From Kordia zhangzhouensis (GTDB lineage: Bacteria > Bacteroidota > Bacteroidia > Flavobacteriales > Flavobacteriaceae): a DNA stretch of 64,000 nt. The notes under the pieces are model-generated. The model saw only the letters and a list, made by a program, of their open reading frames with translations. It did no database searches and was not told the origin of the DNA. Where the stretch lies: positions 1 through 64,000 of the forward strand of contig NZ_LBMH01000007.1 in NCBI RefSeq assembly GCF_001005305.1, written 5' to 3'. The stretch's first letter is position 1. Each line of letters begins with the position of its first letter. Positions 1-7,501 of the stretch are shown piece after piece. The position numbers and the translations under genes are program-made.

Positions 1-2364
1 TGTAGCGCCTGCTTCTACATAAATATCTCCCACATTTAGATTAATGATTGTGTCTCCATTTAAAGTGATTGTAGGAGGAACATCATCAACAGGAATAACT
101 ACATGAACTGTTCGAGTTACCTCGTTGGCTTCATTTCCAGCCGCATCAGAGACATTATAGAATAGTGTGTAAGTCCCTGCTGTTGTTGCATCTACCGATC
201 CAGTTACCTGAATGGCATTTGTGATATCTCCATCTATATTATCAAATGCTGTTGCCCCTGCATCTGTATATGTTGTGTTTATAGGTAATGTTATTGGATT
301 ATCTCCAAGTAAGGTAATAACTGGTTTTAATGTATCTGGTTCTGCTGAAACAATTCGCACAGTATAATCTTCTACTTCCCCATAAGTAAATGTTTCGCAG
401 GGCAATGGAATTTCGTTGTATTTCATAGAAACTCGCATTCGAGTAACTCCATTAGGGATTGCCGTTGGAATTGTAAATGTACCACTAACAGGAGTCGTCT
501 GTGTTGCTGATTGCGTCCATACCTGCTCTCCAGGATCGTCAAAATCTCCATCTTTATTGTAATCAATCCAAGCTGCATAAGCTTCATCGTATGCTGAACC
601 TGTCCAAGTTGGTGTTACGGTTATTGTATATTGTGCATTTTTCGTCAAATCGGTTGTTATATTTGTAAAATCAGAATAAAATTGAGCATCTGAAGCATTG
701 TTAATATCTCCAATTTGAACATTGCTAATGTATTCGTCTGTCACATTAGAACTTACTGAGTTACAATAAATCAATACGAGGTCTTGACCAGTTGTTATTG
801 TTACCTCATTACTCATTGCTGATTCGTTTCCGGCAGCATCTACAGCAGTGATACTAAATGTATAAGTTGTATTGGGAGATAAGCCTGAAACTACATACGC
901 CATCGATTCTGGTAAAGATTCTCTTAAATTTCCATTTTGATATAAATTATATCCAATAACGTCTACATTGTCTGTAGAAGCTGTCCATGAAAGGTCTGTT
1001 GAACTCTCTGAGGTATTATTTGCAACCAAATCTAAAGGAACTGTTGGCGCTTCGGTATCTTGAGAAATATCATTAACAATTTTGATAGTTTGTGATGTTT
1101 TAAAGTAACCACATGTACCTACAGCATAAGTAACTTCATATGTTCCTGAAATAGAATTTGCCACATCAATTTCTCCTGTTGTAGGATTGAGTGCTATTCC
1201 TGAAGGAGCTGAAAATAAACCATTGCTTACGCCAATAACAACTGGTGTTGGATTTGATCCATTGATGGCATAAGTACTTGCCATATATGAGAATTTGGCA
1301 AAATCATTGTAGTGTGTGTTGATAAAGTTGAGTACAACTGCGGCATAATCTTTTGCAAAAGGCACTAGAGTTTGCGGTCTGTTGTCATACACTTGTCCAT
1401 TATACGTACCTAAATCGCGTACACGGCGGTTTACTTCTGTCATAATTCCATCGATTCTTCCTGCACCACCACGTCCGTCATTGGCTCCATTTCCAGAACC
1501 ATGGCGTCTGTTGTTGTAATAATCTCCATCAAAATAAGCATTATTGTTAGGTTTTGTATCATCGCAACTTCCATCTCCATTATTGGTTGCACTAGGAACT
1601 GCCCTATATCCACTTGTACTATTGCAACCAGGATACCCCAAACTAGCATAAAACGTACCTGAAGCAGATTGAAACATTTCTCCAAGACTTGTATTTCCTC
1701 TAATGAGCTCTTCGTGTGTTAAATTGTTTAAATTACTACTAACTAAATGTCTGATTGTCGATTTGTTAATAATATTCGAGGCGTTTAAGTCTGCCACATT
1801 CAACTCATTTGCTGTTATATTGTATCCTGCTTCAATCCGAGGAATAGAGTGGCTTTGCCCGTGAAGATCAATGTACAATCCTTTTCCCCAATTGGCTTCA
1901 ACAGAGGCACTTGCTTGATCTATAAAATTATGGAATGCATTCCAATGGTCTGCTGCATTTGCGTTTCCACAGGTAGCTTCATTTATCTCTCTATTAGGAT
2001 CTAGTTTGGATCGATGCAAATTGTTTATGATTACATGAGCATAACAACCCGTAAGTTGAAATATTTCTTTTTGTATTTCACGAACTAGAATTTCTGTATT
2101 ATCATCTCGCTCGTTTGTACCGCAATTTCTATCAGGTAATGAACTATCATTGTCTGGATAAAAAATTCCTCCTATTGTTTGTCCTGATTGTAATACACCT
2201 CCATGCGGAGCGGAAATGATAATTGGTAAATTTCCTGGTATGTATTCAATGTAATTTCTAGTGTCGCCTGTAGTTTGTTGGTAGTACATAGACACGCCTG
2301 GTGTTTGTGCTTGTAAATAAGACGCAAGAAAGCATAGCACAAAGAATTGTAAAGTTTTCTTCAT
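1..2364 (-). CDS. Secreted N-formylglutamate amidohydrolase-like protein with FN3, GEVED and DUF5011 modules (3' end missing)
   Basis: The gene runs off the left edge; 788 codons are open from the ATG at 2362-2364. Residues 1-20 form a signal peptide (MKKTLQFFVL..., ending LQAQ). Residues about 45-330 resemble the N-formylglutamate amidohydrolase fold: SAPHGG (51-56), NLHRS (115-119) and DLHGQSH (166-172) match the His/Asp metal-site motifs of that family. After a probable Ig-like stretch (about 365-435) come an FN3 domain (about 440-523), a GEVED domain (about 530-670, with GEVEDYT near its end) and one full plus one partial DUF5011-type Ig module (from about 673). Such tails are typical of exported Bacteroidota proteins; a type IX sorting domain may follow beyond the edge. 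Substrate is unknown: the fold is known for amide hydrolysis, but the motif match was made by eye. A possible far-upstream promoter is TACATTTG on the minus strand at 2595-2602. Confidence 0.8.
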   Translation of the reverse strand, partial: MKKTLQFFVLCFLASYLQAQTPGVSMYYQQTTGDTRNYIEYIPGNLPIIISAPHGGVLQSGQTIGGIFYPDNDSSLPDRNCGTNERDDNTEILVREIQKEIFQLTGCYAHVIINNLHRSKLDPNREINEATCGNANAADHWNAFHNFIDQASASVEANWGKGLYIDLHGQSHSIPRIEAGYNITANELNVADLNASNIINKSTIRHLVSSNLNNLTHEELIRGNTSLGEMFQSASGTFYASLGYPGCNSTSGYRAVPSATNNGDGSCDDTKPNNNAYFDGDYYNNRRHGSGNGANDGRGGAGRIDGIMTEVNRRVRDLGTYNGQVYDNRPQTLVPFAKDYAAVVLNFINTHYNDFAKFSYMASTYAINGSNPTPVVIGVSNGLFSAPSGIALNPTTGEIDVANSISGTYEVTYAVGTCGYFKTSQTIKIVNDISQDTEAPTVPLDLVANNTSESSTDLSWTASTDNVDVIGYNLYQNGNLRESLPESMAYVVSGLSPNTTYTFSITAVDAAGNESAMSNEVTITTGQDLVLIYCNSVSSNVTDEYISNVQIGDINNASDAQFYSDFTNITTDLTKNAQYTITVTPTWTGSAYDEAYAAWIDYNKDGDFDDPGEQVWTQSATQTTPVSGTFTIPTAIPNGVTRMRVSMKYNEIPLPCETFTYGEVEDYTVRIVSAEPDTLKPVITLLGDNPITLPINTTYTDAGATAFDNIDGDITNAIQVTGSVDATTAGTYTLFYNVSDAAGNEANEVTRTVHVVIPVDDVPPTITLNGDTIINLNVGDIYVEAGAT

Positions 2365-2857
2365 TTTTTTAATAATTAGGTTAAGTTCATAGATTATTTT
2401 GGGAAGAATAATCCGAAAAACAGTTTTATTTTTTTTGAAACACACATTTGGGGCAAAATGTATATTCCAGAGGCTATAAATTGATTAAAAAATCACCCGA
2501 TTTTTTGGGGCAATGCTATATATAATTTGTTAAATCCGTATATCTATTTGTTATATAATTGCATTAGATCGGGTAAAATTTGAATCATTTATAACAAATG
2601 TAGCTGACTCTTTTTGGAAAACTTTATGATTTTACCTTACAATAGTTAAGTGATTCACTTAAATCACCTCTCTTTTACATTTTTTTAAAATATTTATATA
2701 AAAAAAGATTGTCTTTACAGCTTTATGATTGTGTAGTCGTGAACTTAGTTTAAAACTCAAAGCATTGATTTGAAGTACTATGAGAATCTTGTTAAGTTAG
2801 AGTATGACAGTCACAAGTTGTATAGACAACCTTATTTGTGTCTTTTGTACGTATTTA
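2365..2857. other. AT-rich intergenic region with several inverted and direct repeats
   Basis: No coding sequence is supported here. The stretch separates two minus-strand genes and so should hold the promoter of the secreted amidohydrolase-like gene. It contains a perfect 7-base inverted repeat with a 3-base spacer (2646-2662, TTAAGTG ATT CACTTAA), a perfect 8-base stem with a 4-base loop (2487-2506), the decamer TTTGGGGCAA twice in the same orientation (2447-2456 and 2504-2513), and a Bacteroidota -7-like TACATTTG on the minus strand (2595-2602). These are candidate regulatory sites. None is matched to a known regulator. Confidence 0.5.
2646..2662. promoter_or_regulatory. Palindromic operator candidate
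   Basis: TTAAGTG and CACTTAA form a perfect inverted repeat around ATT. The size and symmetry suit a dimeric DNA-binding protein. It lies about 280 bases upstream of the gene ending at the left edge and about 200 bases past the patatin stop codon. Function is inferred only from symmetry. Confidence 0.3.
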
Positions 2858-4555
2858 TTATGCTTTTTTCAATGTTTCTACATAAAATAACGGATTTTCA
2901 TTGAACGCTTTCCAATCTTCTAATAATGCATCATATAATGCATCTATTGCAGTAGTTTGCTCTTCAGAAAGTTTTATTTTTTTGTTTTTCTTTAGTTTTA
3001 ATATATAATCCATCAATTTATAGCATGAGGTAAATTGACCACAGGCAATGAGTGTATCCATTCGGTCTTTTTGAATGTCGGTTTCATCCCACCATAGTGT
3101 TGTAGGTGTTTCTGAAGCTGTAAGCCCTACATTTTTTAGGATTGTACTTGGTGCAGGCTTGATATTTCTGTTATAGCTAAAAGATTTACTATAAGCTGTT
3201 TTTTCACCATTTAGTTCATATACTGTTGCTGTAATGACTTTGTGTCGTAGTTCTGAATTTGAATACAGTAACTTATAATTTAAACGTCTTACTTGTTTTA
3301 AAAAAATATCATTCACCATGATTACCGTAGAAGAGATACGTTCTGTAAGCATTCGTTGAACAAGTCCAATACTTAATTTCCCAAAGCTTAATACATCATC
3401 TACCAATGGCGGCGGAACATTTTTGGTAAATAGTGACTTGATTGAGCGTATGCCAAATCCTTTGGCTACCGTTGCGAGTAACCCAAGTACCGTAAGTAAC
3501 AGTCCAATACCAGTTATAATTCCTCCTAAAATATATAAAGCAGTCCAAGATTTGCCTTTAACTATTTCCATAGAATTGAGAACCATCAACAAAATACCTA
3601 CCACAAGAACGATGATATATAGCGGTTTTATTTTGACAAAACTCATGATTTTAGAAATTGTACTTTTGATACTTGCACTTTCGTTTTTGGCTTTTGCTTC
3701 TGGTTGCCACGGGTTCATTTTAAAACTTCCTACATCATTTACTACTATCAAGTCTAGTTCTTTTTTTAGTTCATCATCACGCTTACGAGCTTCACTAATA
3801 TTAATCATACTTCCAATTCCTTGATTGTCAGCAATTCCTCCATCCATAATTCCAACTCCATCAGCAAAACGTTCTAAACTTTTAACAGATTTGTACGCCG
3901 TTGTTTGTTGGTTTTTAATATAATCATCAGGAAAAGTTAAGGGCTCAAATCCCAATGGAAAACAAGAAGAGGAAGCTACTATATCGCCTAGCTGCAATTG
4001 CCCTTCTAAATCGTTTAAATGTTTACTACTTAACGGTTTGTTTCCAAATAATCCACAATTTTGAAAACGAAAAGCTAAACCAAACGAAAATTCAGTAGAG
4101 TTAAAACATACATATTTCAAATTCTTTAACTTCTCTTTGTCTAAAAACATATCAAAGCTTCCTTTGTAGATTTCCATATCTGCATAGGTAAGCGCAAAAG
4201 CATTGATTAATGAACGCTTTTTATGTGGATTTTCTTTCCAGACTTTATCATTCCCTAATTTTTCAATTGCTGTCGACAATAACATGTCATAAGTAGGTTT
4301 GAAATCATTATAGAATTGTGTAAAAAATTCTTGAAAGTTAAAATTTTCTTGTTGAGAAGCTTTTGCAAATGCAACTCCAAATAAAGTTCCACCACTTACG
4401 GTACTAATAGCTTCAACATTTTCTAGTAATGGTTTTCCTAAATAGTGAATCTTATCATAATAAGAAACCACTCCTAGAGAAAAAAAGGTAGCACGATAAC
4501 CGCCACCACTAAAACATAACCCTATGTTTTGAAACGGAATAAAATCTTCTTGCAT
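2858..4555 (-). CDS. Patatin-like phospholipase with two membrane segments
   Basis: The 565-residue protein has the patatin pattern: an oxyanion-hole glycine loop SGGGYRA (16-22), a nucleophile elbow TVSGG (Ser54; the first Gly of GxSxG is Thr) and a DGG triad (Asp238) as the second half of the Ser-Asp dyad. Patatin-family enzymes hydrolyse acyl chains from phospholipids or other esters. Residues about 311-328 and 338-364 are strongly hydrophobic and should anchor the protein in a membrane, with about 200 further residues behind them. No signal peptide is seen, so the catalytic part is probably cytoplasmic. The gene stands alone between intergenic regions. All catalytic residues appear present; substrate is unknown. 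Confidence 0.85.
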   Translation of the reverse strand: MQEDFIPFQNIGLCFSGGGYRATFFSLGVVSYYDKIHYLGKPLLENVEAISTVSGGTLFGVAFAKASQQENFNFQEFFTQFYNDFKPTYDMLLSTAIEKLGNDKVWKENPHKKRSLINAFALTYADMEIYKGSFDMFLDKEKLKNLKYVCFNSTEFSFGLAFRFQNCGLFGNKPLSSKHLNDLEGQLQLGDIVASSSCFPLGFEPLTFPDDYIKNQQTTAYKSVKSLERFADGVGIMDGGIADNQGIGSMINISEARKRDDELKKELDLIVVNDVGSFKMNPWQPEAKAKNESASIKSTISKIMSFVKIKPLYIIVLVVGILLMVLNSMEIVKGKSWTALYILGGIITGIGLLLTVLGLLATVAKGFGIRSIKSLFTKNVPPPLVDDVLSFGKLSIGLVQRMLTERISSTVIMVNDIFLKQVRRLNYKLLYSNSELRHKVITATVYELNGEKTAYSKSFSYNRNIKPAPSTILKNVGLTASETPTTLWWDETDIQKDRMDTLIACGQFTSCYKLMDYILKLKKNKKIKLSEEQTTAIDALYDALLEDWKAFNENPLFYVETLKKA

Positions 4556-4646
4556 GATGTGTAGTTTATATGGTTCGTTAGTATTAATTGGCTATTAATG
4601 AGTAAGGGAAGTTTCTCAAATATAATCATTTAGGTATGTAAAAACC

Positions 4647-4676
4647 AAAAGGAAAGTCGTAAAAGACCTTCCTTTT
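4647..4676 (-). terminator. Terminator-like hairpin after the amine oxidase gene
   Basis: A 12-base stem with one mismatch (4647-4658 with 4665-4676) and a 6-base loop, beginning and ending in A4/T4 tracts, lies about 40 bases past the stop codon of the minus-strand amine oxidase gene. The A/T tracts would let it act in both directions. Confidence 0.65.
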
Positions 4677-4717
4677 GTAAAGAAAATATATAGTTGTTAG
4701 TAGTACTGATATATATG

Positions 4718-6826
4718 TCATTTTTTTACGGCAACATCGGGAGCTGTTAACACACCCCATGTCGCTTTCATTTTAACAATGTGTTTTGTTGCGTTCATCT
4801 GCTCTAAAATATTATTGACCGCATTATACGCAGAATCTAAAGCTCCTACAATCCATCCATGATGAACAGAGCAACACTCTCCTGCTATATTTAATGCTCC
4901 ATCAAATTCAGGAGTTAGCAATGTTGGATATAGATTTTTAAATTGTCCTGGGTTGAATAATGCAAAAGCACCACCACCCGCATGATTGTCCCAATACCAT
5001 GTTTTTGTGGTTACACCATTAGTATATCCTGCAAAATGTTCATAAATATCTATTTCAGGGTACATAAATTGAATTCCTTTCAAGCATTCATTAACACGCT
5101 CTTCATCAGTCAATGTTCCCATACGCTCGGCATCTTGAGCCCAGCAATAAATTTGTAATACACCTTTTTCTGCATCATATCCATACGAAGGATATACAAT
5201 TTGTCTATTAGCGCGATCACTTGCAGAAACACCCAACCCTGTTTCGTATTGACGTTCTCCTAAATTTTTCCAAAATTGTTTATTGAATGTTATGAACGCT
5301 TTAAAAGCTGGCATATAGTTACATTCGCGTAAAGCCCGTGTTTTAGCAAATGATAGGTTTTCAAAAAAGTTAGCATGTTTTTGTCCGTTAAGATAGGCTC
5401 CGTTTGGCAATGTACTGATTACATATGCGTATTCTCGTGTCAATTCATTAACCGTTCCATCTTCTTTTTGATGCTCAATTGTTAATCGCATTCCGCCTTT
5501 ATTATCAAATAATGATGCGTCATATACAGCTTGTGAGACTTTATGATTCATATGAACACGTTTCTTTTCTTCGGAAGGATCATAAGAAGTATTCGCTTCA
5601 TGTTTTGGTTCTGCTTTTGGAACAGATGTTGGCGGTTCTGCGTCTTTCGTTAAGTTTGGTGGAGAATACCCATAGGCATCATTTTTGCCTTTTTCCATTC
5701 CAATAAGCTCTTGCGCAACTTGTCCGTCGTTCATCGTAACTCCTTTTTTAAGATTGAGTACGGTACGACAAGTATCTGGAAAATGCTGCATTCCTTTATC
5801 CATCGTAATCATATAAATGTTTGGATCGGAATAATCATACGAATTTTTACTACCATCCCAGTCATATACCGCAATTACCATTTCAACAAAAGAAACACTG
5901 TACATTCCAGTTCCAACATTCACAGTTTCTAAATAACTTGCTACATTATACGAAAGGTTTTCACAAGGCGCGCCCATCTTAGGGTCGTAATATTCTTCCA
6001 AGTCTGCCAACGTAAATACATTGGTCAAATAGGCCCACATAGAGTAGTTATCATAACGCATCAGCTTCGCAAAACCTGTTTCAAACGATTTGTCAATCGC
6101 CTCCAAAAAAGGACCATTAACTTTGTCTAAAATTACATTGATAGGCAAATATTTATTTCCGTTTTTATCAACCTTTTCTGTTACCCAAACTTCCGGTAAA
6201 TCACCTCCTTGTTGAACTCCAAAGTTTAGCGAGTTCGTAGAAGCATCTTTTGCTAAAATGGGTGCTTTCATATTGTTATATCGTAAGCGTTGATATTCAG
6301 AGTTGTAATAGAATTTTCGCCATCTGAGTAATTGATCTTTCAATCCATTACGTTCTAATACATAATTTAATGATAATGCTAAATGCTGTACAGGCAACAT
6401 ATCGTCTGAGAATTGCGGAATGCGCATACCTCCTACTTCCCCATACAATCCTTTGTTTTCTTTACTTTCTGCATCATACTTAGGAGAATACCAAGTATCA
6501 ATACGGCCTCCTACACGATTTGAAGCTTCAAAAATTTCAAATTCTATACCAAGTGATTGCAAAATTAGTCCAGCATACATCCCTGCAAATCCGCCTCCAA
6601 TAATACCCACTAATGGTTTTGGTTCTTCTGTTGTTGAAACGTCTACTATACGTTCTTTAAGCAATCCGATGCTTTCTGTTTTTCTGCGTTGTTTTTGAAG
6701 TGTTTCTTTATAATCTTCACCATAATTTTCAATAATCCAATCAGAAAAAGCGCGACGAACTGAACTTTTCACTTTTTTGCCTTTGTCGGACGAACGATTT
6801 CCTGGATGAAATGATAAGTAACTCAT
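4718..6826 (-). CDS. Flavin-containing amine oxidase family protein
   Basis: The 702-residue protein has an FAD-binding beta-alpha-beta motif GIIGGGFAG (74-82), the acidic ribose-binding residue Glu100, and the RVGGR motif (104-108) typical of monoamine / L-amino-acid oxidases. The C-terminus has the usual second flavin motif region (IAGECCSVHHGWIVGALDSA). The first 70 residues are a basic, non-hydrophobic extension without a signal peptide, so the enzyme is probably cytoplasmic. The family oxidises amines or amino acids to imines with release of H2O2. The substrate cannot be told from sequence. A long insert around residues 380-440 is rich in Pro, Glu and Lys. The gene is monocistronic, with a clear promoter at 6861-6891 and a terminator at 4647-4676. 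Confidence 0.85.
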   Translation of the reverse strand: MSYLSFHPGNRSSDKGKKVKSSVRRAFSDWIIENYGEDYKETLQKQRRKTESIGLLKERIVDVSTTEEPKPLVGIIGGGFAGMYAGLILQSLGIEFEIFEASNRVGGRIDTWYSPKYDAESKENKGLYGEVGGMRIPQFSDDMLPVQHLALSLNYVLERNGLKDQLLRWRKFYYNSEYQRLRYNNMKAPILAKDASTNSLNFGVQQGGDLPEVWVTEKVDKNGNKYLPINVILDKVNGPFLEAIDKSFETGFAKLMRYDNYSMWAYLTNVFTLADLEEYYDPKMGAPCENLSYNVASYLETVNVGTGMYSVSFVEMVIAVYDWDGSKNSYDYSDPNIYMITMDKGMQHFPDTCRTVLNLKKGVTMNDGQVAQELIGMEKGKNDAYGYSPPNLTKDAEPPTSVPKAEPKHEANTSYDPSEEKKRVHMNHKVSQAVYDASLFDNKGGMRLTIEHQKEDGTVNELTREYAYVISTLPNGAYLNGQKHANFFENLSFAKTRALRECNYMPAFKAFITFNKQFWKNLGERQYETGLGVSASDRANRQIVYPSYGYDAEKGVLQIYCWAQDAERMGTLTDEERVNECLKGIQFMYPEIDIYEHFAGYTNGVTTKTWYWDNHAGGGAFALFNPGQFKNLYPTLLTPEFDGALNIAGECCSVHHGWIVGALDSAYNAVNNILEQMNATKHIVKMKATWGVLTAPDVAVKK

Positions 6827-6860
6827 ACGAATTGTATTTTGGGTTGGTTAAGGTTTAAGA

Positions 6861-6891
6861 CAAAGCTACTAATCTCACTATGGAAAGACAA
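6861..6891 (-). promoter_or_regulatory. Bacteroidota-type promoter of the amine oxidase gene
   Basis: On the minus strand TTG (6889-6891) is followed after 20 bases by TAGCTTTG (6861-6868), matching the -33 TTG / -7 TAnnTTTG consensus of Bacteroidota sigma-A promoters. The -7 element is about 35 bases upstream of the ATG at 6826. Confidence 0.6.
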
Positions 6892-6943
6892 TAGGGATTT
6901 CTACGTGGTTTTTTGATATATAATAACTGAATAATATAATTAA

Positions 6944-6975
6944 AAAAGCGCCAATTCAACCAAATTGACGCTTTT
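6944..6975 (-). terminator. Terminator of the Gly-Gly leader peptide gene (copy A of a repeated hairpin)
   Basis: A 13-base stem with one mismatch (6944-6956 with 6963-6975) and a 6-base loop lies 25 bases past the peptide stop codon. Read on the minus strand it ends in a run of T. A copy with one base difference lies 468 bases away at 7410-7440. Confidence 0.75.
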
Positions 6976-7000
6976 AAAATCCTAAAACTATTTACAGTGT

Positions 7001-7162
7001 TTAGTAATGATCTGGACAACAGAATCCTGCGGCACTACAAGCCCAATTTGGAGGACAATCTGAATCTCTATCACAATAGATCATCACGCCTCCATTGATT
7101 TTTGCTTGTGTTTCTTTAGATAACATTTCTGCATTCTTGATTGTTGAAATTTTGTGTAACAT
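7001..7162 (-). CDS. Cys-rich peptide precursor with Gly-Gly leader (RiPP/bacteriocin-like)
   Basis: A 53-residue reading frame, MLHKISTIKNAEMLSKETQAKINGG followed by a 28-residue core. The leader has the amphipathic, Leu/Ile/Lys-rich shape and the ...ING-G ending of double-glycine leaders cut by C39-peptidase ABC exporters. Bacteroidota natural-product precursors often look like this. The core carries five cysteines at 30, 36, 42, 48 and 49, that is C-x5-C-x5-C-x5-CC, plus two Pro and two aromatic residues near the middle, suggesting disulfides or modified cysteines. The gene has its own terminator (6944-6975), a candidate promoter (7234-7268) and a direct-repeat operator candidate (7266-7296). 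No modifying enzyme or exporter lies in the window, so processing would have to act in trans. The frame and leader are seen directly; the role is inferred. Confidence 0.75.
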   Translation of the reverse strand: MLHKISTIKNAEMLSKETQAKINGGVMIYCDRDSDCPPNWACSAAGFCCPDHY

Positions 7163-7233
7163 ACTGTTTGTTTTTTGATAATTCCTACTCTATTAAAGGC
7201 TTTTCAGATTCCGCCGATTATGAGTCAATGTAG

Positions 7234-7268
7234 GAAATGTATTGTAAGCATTTGCAAGTCCCGACAAA
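7234..7268 (-). promoter_or_regulatory. Candidate promoter of the peptide gene
   Basis: On the minus strand TTTG (7265-7268) is followed after 23 bases by TACATTTC (7234-7241), which differs from TAnnTTTG in the last base only. The spacing is at the long end of the usual range. A weak promoter helped by an activator would fit the direct repeat directly upstream. Confidence 0.35.
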
Positions 7269-7296
7269 GGTTAACACATTTTAGTAAAGGTTGACA
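7266..7296. repeat. Direct repeat AAAGGTTRACA, operator candidate
   Basis: AAAGGTTAACA (7266-7276) and AAAGGTTGACA (7286-7296) are repeated in the same orientation exactly 20 bases apart, about two helical turns. LytTR-family regulators are known to bind direct repeats spaced this way. The proximal copy overlaps the -33 element of the peptide promoter candidate. Confidence 0.45.
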
Positions 7297-7407
7297 TTTT
7301 TTTTAATGCATTGACGGTGAGTTAATTTACTTTTTTGAATTGATTATTTGTTATCCTAAAAATGCTTAGTTTTTCGTTGTGAGCTTCTGTTTTAAACGTA
7401 GAATTAC

Positions 7408-7440
7408 AAAAAAAAGCGCCAATTCAACCGAATTGACGCT
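7408..7440 (-). terminator. Terminator of the topoisomerase IV operon (copy B of the repeated hairpin)
   Basis: A perfect stem (7415-7424 with 7431-7440, one internal mismatch) with a 6-base loop, followed on the minus strand by eight T. It lies about 60 bases beyond the parC stop codon. Confidence 0.75.
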
Positions 7441-7501
7441 ATCTTTTTATACTCTAGTTTGTATTTTTTATATACTTACACTTGTGTTAAAGTATTGTTT
7501 A

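Larger units (their letters stand above)
7163..7501. other. Regulatory region upstream of the peptide gene
   Basis: No further gene is supported. Reading leftward, the stretch contains the parC terminator hairpin (copy B, 7408-7440), about 110 bases of AT-rich DNA, a 20-base-spaced direct repeat (7266-7296), a candidate promoter and an untranslated leader of about 65 bases for the peptide gene at 7001-7162. Confidence 0.5.

Noticed and set aside
1440-1685. Open frame of 81 codons on the minus strand
   Set aside because: It lies entirely inside the large amidohydrolase-like gene in another frame, and shows repetitive hydrophobic residues without any domain.
2820-2857. GTTGT/ACAAC short repeat after the patatin gene
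   Set aside because: Five-base stem; too short to support a terminator.
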